Counted from the first letter of the stretch, positions 41,443 to 51,371 are shown. The stretch is 59,176 nt of DNA from Candidatus Latescibacterota bacterium (GCA_022824945.1 JAJDYX010000037.1:1-59176), one strand, 5' to 3'. The notes: generated by a model not told the origin, from the letters alone. Program-made: numbers and translations.

Positions 41443-44400
41443 TCAAAACACCGCCCGCATCTCCACGCGCCCGAGATGTATCGTCTGACGAGTCGGCCTT
41501 ACACGACCATCGTACATCACCCGCGCCGATACATATTTGCCAAAGCGGTAATCCATCCCCAATCGCCACCCCCAGTTCTGCCCCTGACGATTACCCCTTG
41601 CCAACCCCAAAAATAAGGGCGCTGTATCCGTCGCCCAAACCCGCGTCCAATCCACTCGCCCGCGCAATCGCCCGCGACCGGGCAAAGCGTAAATCACCTC
41701 TGGCTGAACACCGATATGCCACACGCGCAACGCCCGGATCCCTTCCCAATCTCGCCCGCCCAAAATGCCCAACCGCAAATACCATTTATGCCCGGACCTG
41801 AACGCACAGCGCAACGCACCACTCGCCCCATCAATTCGATAGGCAAAAGCACCTGCGCCCTCGCGTGCTCTATGCCCCAGATCAAATTCCGTCTCCAATT
41901 CAAGACGATTGATCGGTCTCAATTTTCCCAACACACCACCCTGCACAAAAAATTCGGCAGCCCCCCCGTAAAACGCCCGATTAACCAAATCGCGCACGCG
42001 CGCAGTCAAACGCAGCGATCCCCGCCTGTGATACCGAAACAAATAAAGACGCACCAACCCATCCCTGCGAGCGCCCAAAATCCCGGCATCCGCATCAAAA
42101 CCCAACAGATCCCAGGGAGTCGCCTGCTTCGCTCCAGCTGCAATCTGCCGCTCCGCACGCAACGATGCATCTATCGCAACAGCGGACAAAATGTGCTCAT
42201 CTCCTATTAAACGCCGAAAATCAATTTCCACGCGCATGCCCAGTGCGCCATCGCGTGCCGGGGCAAACTGCCCGTAGTCATACACCCGCACATAATTGCC
42301 ATCGACATCGGGTACAAACTCTTCCACATCGCGCAAACCATCGCCATTGGCATCCTCCCAGATATATTCCCCCAGCCCGGATGCCACCTCGACAAAAACG
42401 GGCTGACTGACCCGCGTACTCGAAACGCGATACGTTATCTGATGCGACGAGCCAGGACGATTATGCCCTAACCGCACGCGCCCCAGGTGTGTCGTCGTCT
42501 GCTGATGTTCGCGCCCGATATGGATTTTCCCATGGGTATAAGAACCGGAAAAAATCCAACCCTTCCAATTTGTCATCTGCGCCCTGTGGGTGTGCAACCA
42601 CCCGCGCAAACTATCCTGCCACACCGCTTCTCGCTGCCTGAACTTCCGGTATTTCAACTCCGATATCCACGACCAATTCCGCCCTTCGCCAACACCTATG
42701 TGCCACACCAACTCCTGTTTGTCAATACCCTCGGGCAAAATGCGCGGACGTGTGGCATAAAAAAGCGAACTGCTACCCACCCCATCGCCCATCCCATTTT
42801 CCAGCGAAAAACGAAACCCCGGCACAACACCTCCCATCGACACTTCAATTTGCCCCTCGTGCCGGCGCATCTCGCCGCTACCGCGTCCGAGCGACTCATA
42901 GCGGTACATCCCTACAGGCGCGTGAATCCCCACACTTTTCCGATCCGTTCGCACAACGCCCAAATGCCGTCCGTATTCCCCAGTAACAAAAAACGCCTTG
43001 CCCAAATCCCAACGCACCGCCATCTCACCCTCGCGTTGGGCGGTTCGCGCAGTATCGGCTTGCCACCCCCATCGCCCGGCTGCCCGCCCTCTATCCAATC
43101 GCTCAAATGCTTCAAAATTGGCCCCAATCTGGCGAAACCGACCCGTGACTTCCAAATTGCGCGCTTTCCACGCGCCATCCATGCGAAACCCGCGTCCACT
43201 TCCCAAATCCCGATCACTCAAGGCGAACTCTCCTGAAATACGCGCATTTGACCACGGCGTGTACGTCGCGTACACCACCCCCAACTGCCGATGCACTGAA
43301 GCTATCCCAGGCGACAATGCAGAACGATCAGATTCTCGAATCAGCGTTGTTCCCACAGACATCCCCTCAGCGAGAGACACGCGAGACTCTATACCCATCA
43401 GCCGGCTTCTCATACCAGCATCAATCACCTGATATTCCACTGTAACGCGGCTCTCCACCCCAATTGGTATCTCAGGCATAAACGCCACATGCCCGCGCTC
43501 GTAATCAATCGTATAATCTGCCCCATCCCCTCGATTGAGCAATCGCCCATTGAGATACACGCGCTCAGACTCTGGCACAATTTGCCCCCTCAACCCACCA
43601 CCCGACAATGAATAGGGACCCTGAAACCCCTCAACCGTCACCAGCCGCCGCGTTTCCCAACGCCCCCGGGACACCGCCCCAAAAGCCGCAACCTGCCCCT
43701 TCTGCCGATGGGCCAACACACGCGCACCCTGCAACTGCCTCCGATAACGCCCAAACACAGTCCCATCAAACGCCACATCGAGATCTCCGAGCGTAGCCGA
43801 TACCTGATCGGCGTCAACCTGAAAAAACACGCGATCCAATTCCTGCAACCGCTTTGATCCCCCCTGCTCGCCTATTGGCAAATTGCGATCAGACAGCACA
43901 GCCAATAAATTGACCCCCTCGGCGACCTCGCCCGAAATACGCAACTGCAAAGCCTGATGAACCGCGTGTTGAGACCCCGCAGTTACAGAAATACTCTTAT
44001 GACCGCCAATCGTCAACTTCTGCTCTTCATCCCTATCTCGCACCGGCGGAGAAAACACACGCACAATCGGCTGATCTCCACCGCCTTCCCCCGGTTGGAA
44101 CTGACGACGCTGAACCACAGGTGCGGTCACCAGAGGACGCTGCCTAAAACGCACCACAATCTCCACACCCCGCACAACATCTCGCAAAAGCGTCAACAAC
44201 GCGCGATCGGCATCTGTCACATAATCTCGATCCCGAATGAGCAACACCCCATCCACCCAAACCCGTTCGCTCGCCGCCTCAATCGCACGGTCAGAAACCG
44301 CAAAAGGCCCGCGGCTCCCATCCGCTTGAAACACCCGTTCCCCATCGAACAACGTAAACTGCTCTGGCATGGGAACCTGTGCCTGTGCCGTCGCGACAAA

Positions 44401-44451
44401 AAGGGAAAAAAATACAATGCCCTGAGCGATACAAAGGGAGCTAAAACTCAT
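41443..44451 (-). CDS. Large predicted outer-membrane beta-barrel protein
   Basis: 1,002 residues with a signal peptide (about 1-24, TAQAQ), a mainly beta composition with alternating hydrophobic residues, and a C-terminal Phe (VEMRAVF). Two copies of a surface module occur: GERVFQADGSRGPFAVSD with SERVWVDGVLL near the N-terminus, and GFQGPYSLSGGG with SERVYLNGRLL and DYTIDYERG at about 275-330. The second is reminiscent of SprA-like and other FCB-group surface proteins. A calcium-loop-like stretch EDANGDGLRDVEEF lies around residue 700. Function unknown; secretion, adhesion or substrate uptake are possible. Neighbouring Omp85 and NHL genes are on the same strand. Confidence 0.75.
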   Translation of the reverse strand: MSFSSLCIAQGIVFFSLFVATAQAQVPMPEQFTLFDGERVFQADGSRGPFAVSDRAIEAASERVWVDGVLLIRDRDYVTDADRALLTLLRDVVRGVEIVVRFRQRPLVTAPVVQRRQFQPGEGGGDQPIVRVFSPPVRDRDEEQKLTIGGHKSISVTAGSQHAVHQALQLRISGEVAEGVNLLAVLSDRNLPIGEQGGSKRLQELDRVFFQVDADQVSATLGDLDVAFDGTVFGRYRRQLQGARVLAHRQKGQVAAFGAVSRGRWETRRLVTVEGFQGPYSLSGGGLRGQIVPESERVYLNGRLLNRGDGADYTIDYERGHVAFMPEIPIGVESRVTVEYQVIDAGMRSRLMGIESRVSLAEGMSVGTTLIRESDRSALSPGIASVHRQLGVVYATYTPWSNARISGEFALSDRDLGSGRGFRMDGAWKARNLEVTGRFRQIGANFEAFERLDRGRAAGRWGWQADTARTAQREGEMAVRWDLGKAFFVTGEYGRHLGVVRTDRKSVGIHAPVGMYRYESLGRGSGEMRRHEGQIEVSMGGVVPGFRFSLENGMGDGVGSSSLFYATRPRILPEGIDKQELVWHIGVGEGRNWSWISELKYRKFRQREAVWQDSLRGWLHTHRAQMTNWKGWIFSGSYTHGKIHIGREHQQTTTHLGRVRLGHNRPGSSHQITYRVSSTRVSQPVFVEVASGLGEYIWEDANGDGLRDVEEFVPDVDGNYVRVYDYGQFAPARDGALGMRVEIDFRRLIGDEHILSAVAIDASLRAERQIAAGAKQATPWDLLGFDADAGILGARRDGLVRLYLFRYHRRGSLRLTARVRDLVNRAFYGGAAEFFVQGGVLGKLRPINRLELETEFDLGHRAREGAGAFAYRIDGASGALRCAFRSGHKWYLRLGILGGRDWEGIRALRVWHIGVQPEVIYALPGRGRLRGRVDWTRVWATDTAPLFLGLARGNRQGQNWGWRLGMDYRFGKYVSARVMYDGRVRPTRQTIHLGRVEMRAVF

Positions 44452-44534
44452 CTCTCGTGTCTCGCATCTAAAAAAAATAGGACATCCCGCCCCTGCGGAA
44501 CATCCCGGCCTTTCCTCACTTCATCCTTTACACT

Positions 44535-45485
44535 TCACTCGTCACCCTTCTCACTCTTCCCCCTTGAAACTTGTATTTGCAACTTCTGAATGCGCCCATT
44601 GCCCGAATCCAGAACGAACAATCTGCCAGCGCGTCCAAGTGCGACACCTCGGGGAAATTGGAACGCCATCGCACCCCTTCCCGGATCTGGACCACCCAAA
44701 GAGCCAACAACATCGCCAGAATCGAGATCAAACACCACAATGCGATGGTGGCCCGTATCCGCTACAATCAACGTCCGCTCTGGCCCCACGCAAAGCGCCG
44801 AGGGCTGCAATAAAATATCTTCACCCATTGTCTTTTGAAAATTGCCAAATCTGTCGAACACCGCTATCCGATCATTCTCACTATCGCAAACATAAACCAC
44901 CTCGCGACCCTCTATTGCAATCCCCAAAGGCCGCCGCAAATTGCCAGCCCCATACCCAAACCCACCAAAACTGCGATCAACGCGGCTATACGTATCGATC
45001 TGCACCAGTTGATCGGCATCGATATCGCTCACCAAAATCTCATCAGCATCCGACACGGCAATGCCACTGAGCGTACCCAGATCCATAGAACCACCAGCAT
45101 CCGCCCCACCAATCACCGATAGAAGACGCAAATTGAAATTAAACACCTGGATGCGGCGATTTCGCCCATCGGCTACATAAATCTCCAACCCCTTGCTCGC
45201 GGCAATACCACCCGGCTTATTAAATTGCCCATCTTCCCAGCCCGGTCCCCCCACTGCCCTCAAAAAAGTTCCAGTTGGAGACAATTTTTGGACGCGATCA
45301 TTTCCCGTATCCACCACAAACACATTGCCCGACGTATCCAGAGTCAATCCCTCCGGATCGAGAAACTGCCCATCGCCACCCCCTATTTCGCCAAAAACAG
45401 CCTCAAATCGAAACTCGACCTGCACCTCTGCCCCAACTGTACCAACCCACGCAAATACAATCAGGATACGCAAAATATGTCCCAT
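44535..45485 (-). CDS. Secreted NHL-repeat protein
   Basis: 316 residues from the ATG at 45485, which has GAGGGAG seven bases upstream and is followed at once by a signal peptide (ILRILIVFAWVGTVGAEV). About six NHL blades follow, each with a VxDTGNxRIQxF-like core (VFVVDTGNDRVQKLSPTGTF, IYVADGRNRRIQVFNF, VYVCDSENDRIAVFDRFGNF, LIVADTGHHRIVVFDL, LFVLDSGNGRIQKLQ). This forms a beta-propeller, usually a binding scaffold. It lies 20 bp behind a sulfatase gene and before the large outer-membrane protein, in one direction. Confidence 0.9.
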   Translation of the reverse strand: MGHILRILIVFAWVGTVGAEVQVEFRFEAVFGEIGGGDGQFLDPEGLTLDTSGNVFVVDTGNDRVQKLSPTGTFLRAVGGPGWEDGQFNKPGGIAASKGLEIYVADGRNRRIQVFNFNLRLLSVIGGADAGGSMDLGTLSGIAVSDADEILVSDIDADQLVQIDTYSRVDRSFGGFGYGAGNLRRPLGIAIEGREVVYVCDSENDRIAVFDRFGNFQKTMGEDILLQPSALCVGPERTLIVADTGHHRIVVFDLDSGDVVGSLGGPDPGRGAMAFQFPRGVALGRAGRLFVLDSGNGRIQKLQIQVSRGKSEKGDE

Positions 45486-45505
45486 AAAATTGCTCCCTCT
45501 TCCGA

Positions 45506-46951
45506 TCAACGCGAAACACTTCGGCCCTCTCGCTTATACCTCTCGAGCAGGGTCTTGAGTTCTTCAACGATCTCGGGATATTCTGCATAACAGTTAAATC
45601 GCTCAATCCGGTCGCGTTCGAGATCATAAAGCTCGCCCGGATGATCGTGGGGTACATACCCGCGTTCTTCCACAAACCAATCCGGCTCTTTATTATCATC
45701 CCCACTCGGTGCATCAATCAACACCCAGCAGCCCTTCCGAATGGCGAACTTCCCCCGAATGCTGTGATGCACAGTCGCCTCCCGGATCGGCGTATCAAAA
45801 GCCTCATCCAAAAGCGCGGGCAATATATTATAACTATCTTCACCCATATCTTCCGACAAAGACGCGCCGGTTATCGCCGCTGCCGTAGCCATAAAATCGG
45901 ACATACAAATCACCTCGTCGCAAACCCTGCCCGCCTCAATCTGACCGGGCCATCTGGCAACAAACGGAACCCGGTGTCCGCCTTCCCACACATCGCGTTT
46001 CAACCCCCGCAAGCCATCCATACTGTAATGACCGTATTCCTGAATCCGTCTATACGCAAAATTTTCCGGCCCATTATCGCTGGTAAAAATAATCAGCGTA
46101 TTCCCGGCAATCCCTCTTCGATCAAGAGCCGCCATCACCTCGCCCACAGTCCAATCCACTTCACACACAAAATCTCCGTATTCACCGGCCTCGCTCATAC
46201 CCTTAAACTCATCTATTGGCACAATCGGCGTATGCGGCGCCGTCAGTGGAAAATACAAAAAAAACGGTTGATCATCCGCCGCTTCAATATATTGAATCGC
46301 GCGCTGGGTCAACTCAGGCATCACTGCTTCGAGAGACCACCCCGGCGCCATAGCTCCGGGCGTCCCAAACATCTCCTCGGGCTTCTCCTCCACTGGCGCA
46401 TCCACCAATCTATCATTTTCAAACCAGGTATAGGGCGGAAAATTGGGCACATCATCGCCAAAATAATAATCAAATCCACATTCTACAGGACCGCCAGTGA
46501 CCGGCTTACTAAAATCGATATTCTTACCCAATTCATACCGCTGATCCCTACCCAGCACCCCGTATTCCGCGCCCTCATAGGCCGCACGTCCATCCTTTGT
46601 CTCCCAGTTCCATCCCAGATGCCACTTTCCAATACAGGCCGTGCGATACCCCTGATCTCGCAACAATGCAGCCACCGTCGTACGCTCCGGCTCAATCAAA
46701 GGCGGATCCCAAGGCCACAACACGCCGCCTTGCAACCGGGTTCGCCACGAATATCGCCCCGTAAGAATCGCATAGCGAGACGGCGTACAAACGCTTGACG
46801 GCGCGTGGGCATCGGTAAAACGAACCCCCTGCGACGCCAGCCGGTCCAGATTGGGCGTTGGGATTTTAGACTCTGGATTCTGACACGCCAGATCCCCATA
46901 GCCCATATCATCAGCCAGAATAAAAATGATGTTTGGATTGGACTGCGTCAT
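45506..46951 (-). CDS. Arylsulfatase-type sulfatase
   Basis: 481 residues. Metal-binding ILADDMGYGD (D14, D15) and the sulfatase signature C55-T-P-S-R with YAILTGRY identify the Cys that is converted to formylglycine. The GKWHLG motif, and TSDNGPE for the remaining metal ligands, follow. No signal peptide is evident at this start, so it may be cytoplasmic unless the true start lies elsewhere. A maturase (anaerobic SME or FGE) is not in the window. The sulfate ester substrate is unknown; polysaccharide desulfation is likely in marine-type relatives. Confidence 0.92.
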   Translation of the reverse strand: MTQSNPNIIFILADDMGYGDLACQNPESKIPTPNLDRLASQGVRFTDAHAPSSVCTPSRYAILTGRYSWRTRLQGGVLWPWDPPLIEPERTTVAALLRDQGYRTACIGKWHLGWNWETKDGRAAYEGAEYGVLGRDQRYELGKNIDFSKPVTGGPVECGFDYYFGDDVPNFPPYTWFENDRLVDAPVEEKPEEMFGTPGAMAPGWSLEAVMPELTQRAIQYIEAADDQPFFLYFPLTAPHTPIVPIDEFKGMSEAGEYGDFVCEVDWTVGEVMAALDRRGIAGNTLIIFTSDNGPENFAYRRIQEYGHYSMDGLRGLKRDVWEGGHRVPFVARWPGQIEAGRVCDEVICMSDFMATAAAITGASLSEDMGEDSYNILPALLDEAFDTPIREATVHHSIRGKFAIRKGCWVLIDAPSGDDNKEPDWFVEERGYVPHDHPGELYDLERDRIERFNCYAEYPEIVEELKTLLERYKREGRSVSR

Positions 46952-46960
46952 CTGTTTACC

Positions 46961-48187
46961 TCAAATCTTCAAATTCGCCTGAATACTCGCCACTGCCCGC
47001 TCGACATCTTCTCGATGTCCAAACGAACTCAATCGAAAATAACCTTCGCCTGCAGGACCAAACCCCGAACCCGGCGTACCCACCACATGGGCTTCTGACA
47101 ACAACTTGTCAAAAAAGTCCCACGACGACATACTATTCGGAGTCTTGAGCCACAAATAGGGCGCGTGTACACCGCCAAAAACCATTATCCCGATACCTCT
47201 CAGACCCGCCCGAATAATGCGCGCATTCTCCATATAATACGCAATCATCTCCTGACATTCTCGCTCACCCTCTTCGGTAAACACCGACAAAGCACCCAAT
47301 TGCACAATATTCGAAGCACCGTTAAAAAACGTATTTTGACGCCTGCCCCACAGCGTATTCAACTTGCCCGCCTCTGCGTCTTCCACAATGAGATCCATCG
47401 GCACAATCGTCCACCCCAGGCGCACACCCGTAAACCCGGTATCCTTGGAAAAACTATTGATCTCAATCGCACAGGACTTGGCTCCCTCAACCTCGTAAAT
47501 CGTTCTCGGCAAATCCGCATCCGAGATATACCCGGCATAAGCCGCATCGTAAATAATCACCGCCTTGTGTGCCCTGGCATAATCCACAAACGCCTGAAGC
47601 TGTGCCCGAGTTGCCACAGCACCCGTTGGATTATTCGGGCTGCAAATATAGATCAAATCCACTTTCTCATCCGGCACCTCGGGCATAAAACCGTTCTCCT
47701 CAGTACACGGCATATAAACCAGCCCTTCGTACTGATCATCCACCGCCTCACCCGTCCGTCCGGCAATCACATTGCTATCGACATATACCGGATATGCCGG
47801 ATCCTGCACAGCAATCACATTATCCATACCAAAAATCGACTGAATATTCGCCGAATCCGACTTGGCGCCATCGCTCACAAACACCTCAGACGCATCGAGA
47901 TCAACCCCGTACTTTGCATAGCGTTTCGCCAGAGCCTCCCGCATCTCTGGCTCACCCTCTCCGCCATCGGCATAGCCGCGATACGTCTCCACATGCGCCA
48001 TCTGATCCACCGCATCGTGCAAACCGGCAATCACGCTTTTGGTCAGCGGTTCAGTCGTATTGCCAATGCCCAACCGCATCACGGACACCTCTGGATGGGC
48101 ATCGAGAAAAACCTGTGTCCGCCGCGCAATCTCGGGAAACAAATATCCCGCAGCCAATTTGTCATAATTTGCGTTAATACTCGCCAT
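46961..48187 (-). CDS. dapL: LL-diaminopimelate aminotransferase
   Basis: Converts tetrahydrodipicolinate directly to LL-diaminopimelate, the one-step lysine/peptidoglycan route. 408 residues from ATG 48187 (MASINANYDKLAAGYLFPEI), with AAAGGA about ten bases upstream. PLP-binding lysine is in SFSKDTGFTGVRLGW; YRGYADGGEGEPEMREAL, PNNPTGAVAT and YDAAYAGY are family motifs. It ends 9 bp before the sulfatase start and is probably cotranscribed with it by chance rather than by function. Confidence 0.94.
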   Translation of the reverse strand: MASINANYDKLAAGYLFPEIARRTQVFLDAHPEVSVMRLGIGNTTEPLTKSVIAGLHDAVDQMAHVETYRGYADGGEGEPEMREALAKRYAKYGVDLDASEVFVSDGAKSDSANIQSIFGMDNVIAVQDPAYPVYVDSNVIAGRTGEAVDDQYEGLVYMPCTEENGFMPEVPDEKVDLIYICSPNNPTGAVATRAQLQAFVDYARAHKAVIIYDAAYAGYISDADLPRTIYEVEGAKSCAIEINSFSKDTGFTGVRLGWTIVPMDLIVEDAEAGKLNTLWGRRQNTFFNGASNIVQLGALSVFTEEGERECQEMIAYYMENARIIRAGLRGIGIMVFGGVHAPYLWLKTPNSMSSWDFFDKLLSEAHVVGTPGSGFGPAGEGYFRLSSFGHREDVERAVASIQANLKI

Positions 48188-48404
48188 GTAATCTAAATCC
48201 TTTCGCGTCATAGTTCACCAGAAAACAAAATATCGCGCCAAAAATATAGACGCAACGCCCAAAAGTCAAAGACCAAAAACGCATAACCCAATAAACCGTA
48301 TAAACATTGTGTTGCATAGCCATCCCATTCAGCTTAATTTTTAAGAGGGGCTGGTTGGGCGGGATTTTCAAACTTCACACTTCAAACTTCAAACTGGAGT
48401 ACGC

Positions 48405-48809
48405 ATGGGATACACAACTCAAGTGCGCGAATTTACAATGGCCTGTAACGACGACCTGCCAGCACATCCGCAAAACATGACAGCAGAAGGCATCGCATTT
48501 ATACGAGAAATGGTCAACGATGAAATGGACGAATTAATGGCCGCGCAAACCGTCACAGAACAGGCCGACGCACTCGTCGATGCGATTTACTACATCTGCG
48601 ATTTTGCCGTACGCAACGGCATCAACCTCGACCCGCTCTTCGCCATCGTCCACAATGCAAACATGCAAAAAGTCGTAAACGGAAAAGTCATTCGCCGGGA
48701 AGACGGCAAAATACTCAAACCCGAAGGATGGGAAGACCCCGCGCCCAAACTCATAAGCGAAATGACCCGCCAGGCGCGTGAAGGCGGGTTTGATAAGGAC
48801 ACCCCATGA
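48405..48809 (+). CDS. MazG/HisE-like nucleoside triphosphate pyrophosphohydrolase
   Basis: 134 residues with the all-alpha NTP-PPase pattern: FIREMVNDEMDELMAAQ (E-x2-E-type metal site), then EQADALVDAIYYICDFAV (E/D-x-x-D), and VHNANMQKVVNGKVIRRED, which is typical of phosphoribosyl-ATP pyrophosphohydrolase-like proteins also found in phages. A housecleaning role or HisE-like role is possible; no his genes are near. GGAG precedes the ATG by six bases. Its stop overlaps the next start (ATGA). Confidence 0.85.
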   Translation: MGYTTQVREFTMACNDDLPAHPQNMTAEGIAFIREMVNDEMDELMAAQTVTEQADALVDAIYYICDFAVRNGINLDPLFAIVHNANMQKVVNGKVIRREDGKILKPEGWEDPAPKLISEMTRQAREGGFDKDTP

Positions 48810-49129
48810 TCTTTCGACTATTTTCCATAATTTTGCTCATCGCCTTCGCCCTGATCGGCACAGCAGCCGGCAATGCCCTCCGCATGCTATTCGATAAACC
48901 CTATCGCAAACGCCACAGAACACCTGATACAGATGACCTCATAATCACCGCTGTAATCAGCAACAGCCTCATAGCTGCGGCCATCGCCTTCTTTTCAGGT
49001 GCGCGATTCATAACCGCATTTATAGGTGGCGCCGTGCTAACCGTTATCCTGGGCGACCGCCTCGACCGCGAACCTTTTGGGGAAACTTTATCTCTGGAAG
49101 AGGAAGACGAAGAACTCGCCATAAAATGA
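48806..49129 (+). CDS. Small membrane protein of unknown function
   Basis: 107 residues with an N-terminal hydrophobic helix (about 1-28), a basic loop (FDKPYRKRHRTPDTDD), two more hydrophobic segments (about 45-62 and 66-83) and a Glu-rich cytoplasmic tail (EEEDEELAIK). It overlaps the MazG-like gene by four bases, so the two are translationally coupled. No family recognised. Confidence 0.7.
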   Translation: MIFRLFSIILLIAFALIGTAAGNALRMLFDKPYRKRHRTPDTDDLIITAVISNSLIAAAIAFFSGARFITAFIGGAVLTVILGDRLDREPFGETLSLEEEDEELAIK

Positions 49130-49152
49130 CCCAACGTCATCATATTCCAATA

Positions 49153-49190
49153 AAAGCAGCCCATCCAATTTCAGGACGGGCTGCTTTGTT
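49153..49190 (+). terminator. Intrinsic terminator (first of three related copies)
   Basis: AAAGCAGCCCATCC and GGACGGGCTGCTTT form a stem (49153-49166 and 49174-49187) ending in T-rich sequence. Closely related terminators recur at 51316-51348 and 55778-55812, at the borders inside the ATPase island. Confidence 0.8.
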
Positions 49191-49205
49191 CGTGGATTAC
49201 ATGGT

Positions 49206-49354
49206 GTTAGTGGTCCGTCAAATAAGTTTTTAGCCTTAATTCACTGAACTCCGACATTCTCAGAGAGGTGTCATTGCGGCATGGTGTTGAGCCGCAATCC
49301 AGTCTATCAGATAACACAATAAATGTTATCAAGTTTTTTTGACAGACCACTAAC
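49206..49354. mobile_element. MITE-like element with 17-bp terminal inverted repeats
   Basis: Ends GTTAGTGGTCCGTCAAA (49206-49222) and TTTGACAGACCACTAAC (49338-49354) are inverted repeats with one mismatch. TA dinucleotides sit at both tips (49208-49209 and 49351-49352), as for Tc1/mariner/IS630-type insertions. The 149-bp interior has no gene. The right end supplies the TAG stop of the neighbouring ATPase gene. Confidence 0.75.
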
Positions 49355-51185
49355 TTGTTTCAGGGCGTTGGGATACAACAGCTCGGTAAGCCTGGCGAGG
49401 GTGTTTAGGCTTGTCGGGAAAGCGTCGCTCTAGTTCTTTGCTTTGCACCATTTCTCCGAGGTGTCCTAATAGGTTTTTTTTCTGAAAACCCAGGTAATCG
49501 GCAAGTGTAGCTGCAGTTACCCATCTCCCTTGATCGCATATCGCGCGAATGACAGGGCGTAGGTTTTCCCGACGCGGCCGCTGGCCAAGTTGGTCAATAG
49601 CGGCCTGGATATCATCAGTAAGCTTACCTGTATCCGAGCCCAGCTTACCTGTATCCGAGCCTAGCTTACCTGTATCCGGGCCGAACTCCCCCCCATCCGC
49701 ACCGCGTTCCTTACCTTTTGCTCTATATTCTCCAACTTGTGATATCAGTACAGAAGTCAGTGTGTAGTAGCTATTGGGCCCATGAGAATGAAGCGCCAGC
49801 AAATCTCGGTCGCGCAGGCCGCGCAAAAGATAACTGGCACTCAAGGTATCCAAACCGGATAAAGCACGCAGCCTGGCATTGTCTATCTGATCATGACGAT
49901 AAGTGTAAAGCAATGCCCGAAACTCATTGCGAGAAAGCTCAAAATCGCCGAGAGCCGAGATAAATTCTCGATCAGTTGCATTTAGTGTAAGTGTATTCCG
50001 AAGTGTAACCGTAACACTGCGGTTGGTCGCATCTATATCTGGTTTTGGCAAAAAAGCGTCTTCCATCTCTGCAAACATCCGCGGGATACCCTCGCCCTGA
50101 TCGCGTGCGAGCCCGAGATCTACGAGCACCCGTATAATGCGGGGATTGCGACTGTGATGGACGCGCCTGAGCGTGAGTAACGCTTCCGTGGTCAAGTTGC
50201 CGACCAGTCCACCTGGACTGACCACCTCCATGCGGTCATCGAACAGCCAGACCTCTATGCCAGCACCTTCAACCCTGTAATCGCGGTGCGCGATGGCATT
50301 GAGCAACGCCTCCAGCCACGCGAAGTCCGGGTATTCGGCAGACTCCTGAAAACGGCTACCCACGAGCCGCATAGGGCGTCGCAGCAAACTGCTGATAACA
50401 GTACGAATTTCCGATATAACCGCAGGTAAGTTGCCTTCGCAGCGCGGGCGTTCTTCGACATTGTGCTCGGGGCCAGTATATCGCTCTGTACCAATGACGC
50501 GAAATAGACGGACACCGGCATTGGGATGGTCCGGACCGTAACGGGCAAAGAGCAATTCCGCAGCATTTCGAAGCACGATCCCTCGCCCACGGCGGTCAGC
50601 CAATTTGCGCTTGAGCAAATATTCTTCGTCAGTCAAAGCGGATAAGCCCGCCCCTTGGCGTGCGCGTTCTAACAGTTGTTCGTCTAAATCAGCCAAAGTA
50701 ATTGATGATCGTCGGCTTTCCCAACTCTCCGTCATACCTTCAAACTTGAGCGTATTGATTTGGCTCTCGCTGGATTGCACGGTCTGGTCACCCATTCGCA
50801 GCGGGAAGCCATCCCCGATTACTTGAACGGGAACATCTGAAGCCGGCACATCAAAAACAATCACTTCGCGCCCTTCAACCTTCATAACAAAACCATCGGG
50901 TTGTACGGGCCGCAAGCGCGTGCTCGGGGTCTTCAAGATACTGTTCAAAGCATCCTGCGGTAGCTGGTGTCCTGTAATGATGCGGTCATCCTCTATACCC
51001 AGGATAAGCACGCCACCTTCGGCATTAGCGAAGGCAGCGATGTATTCCGCAACCTGATCCCGCACAGTGCGGCGATTACGTGACCTTTTGGCCTCACCTG
51101 CGCCATCATACAACGACTTGCGATCAAAGTGCTGGCCTTCGTCTTGATCCAGAAACGGCGTGATGTCGAATCGTAATTCTGCCAT
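49350..51185 (-). CDS. AlbA_2 (Schlafen-like) ATP-binding protein with winged-helix tail
   Basis: 611 residues from ATG 51185 (MAELRFDITPFLDQDEGQHF), where family similarity starts. AlbA_2 occupies about 10-165 (VAEYIAAFANAEGGVLILGI), then the HATPase_c_4/RecG-like domain (about 300-420: LEALLNAIAHRDYRVEG, RDQGEGIPRMFAEM). Winged-helix-type regions follow (about 425-510 and 535-600). A tandem heptapeptide (three SDTGKLG-like copies) from a 21-bp DNA repeat at about 49620-49680 lies at about residues 512-535. The stop falls in a MITE end, so the native C-terminus may have been longer. Role probably DNA-binding regulation or defence. Confidence 0.85.
   Translation of the reverse strand: MAELRFDITPFLDQDEGQHFDRKSLYDGAGEAKRSRNRRTVRDQVAEYIAAFANAEGGVLILGIEDDRIITGHQLPQDALNSILKTPSTRLRPVQPDGFVMKVEGREVIVFDVPASDVPVQVIGDGFPLRMGDQTVQSSESQINTLKFEGMTESWESRRSSITLADLDEQLLERARQGAGLSALTDEEYLLKRKLADRRGRGIVLRNAAELLFARYGPDHPNAGVRLFRVIGTERYTGPEHNVEERPRCEGNLPAVISEIRTVISSLLRRPMRLVGSRFQESAEYPDFAWLEALLNAIAHRDYRVEGAGIEVWLFDDRMEVVSPGGLVGNLTTEALLTLRRVHHSRNPRIIRVLVDLGLARDQGEGIPRMFAEMEDAFLPKPDIDATNRSVTVTLRNTLTLNATDREFISALGDFELSRNEFRALLYTYRHDQIDNARLRALSGLDTLSASYLLRGLRDRDLLALHSHGPNSYYTLTSVLISQVGEYRAKGKERGADGGEFGPDTGKLGSDTGKLGSDTGKLTDDIQAAIDQLGQRPRRENLRPVIRAICDQGRWVTAATLADYLGFQKKNLLGHLGEMVQSKELERRFPDKPKHPRQAYRAVVSQRPETS
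49620..49682 (-). repeat. In-frame 21-bp tandem repeat (three copies)
   Basis: AGCTTACCTGTATCCGAGCC-like units repeat three times on the plus strand; each is seven codons of the ATPase gene, so copy-number change would alter linker length without shifting frame. Confidence 0.8.
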
Positions 51186-51236
51186 TATAAACCGCCTGCG
51201 ATAATTTGGCGCAATAGCCCTTAGCTCCCCGATAAA

Positions 51237-51325
51237 CACTCGAAGAACGCATATTCAATATTGCATTTAGTATAGCCAACTTTGTCCGCATATTCAAGAC
51301 TGCGAAGAAAAAAATAGCCTATCCA
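51237..51325 (-). repeat. Promoter-bearing direct repeat, copy A
   Basis: About 89 bases match 55704-55792 with roughly seven differences. On the minus strand it carries TTGAAT, a 17-bp spacer and TATACT (complement of 51269-51297). A second TTGAATATGCG lies at 51248-51258, so the promoter is bracketed by two copies of an 11-base motif (the other at 51287-51297). It reads into the 611-residue ATPase gene. Confidence 0.75.
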
Positions 51326-51348
51326 AAAGATTGGATGGGCTGCTTTTT
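51316..51348. terminator. Bidirectional terminator (second related copy)
   Basis: AGCCTATCCAA/TTGGATGGGCT stem (51316-51326 and 51331-51341, one wobble pair), T5 after it on plus and T7 after it on minus. Confidence 0.65.
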
Positions 51349-51371
51349 AAACTACACGGGCGTATATGGCC

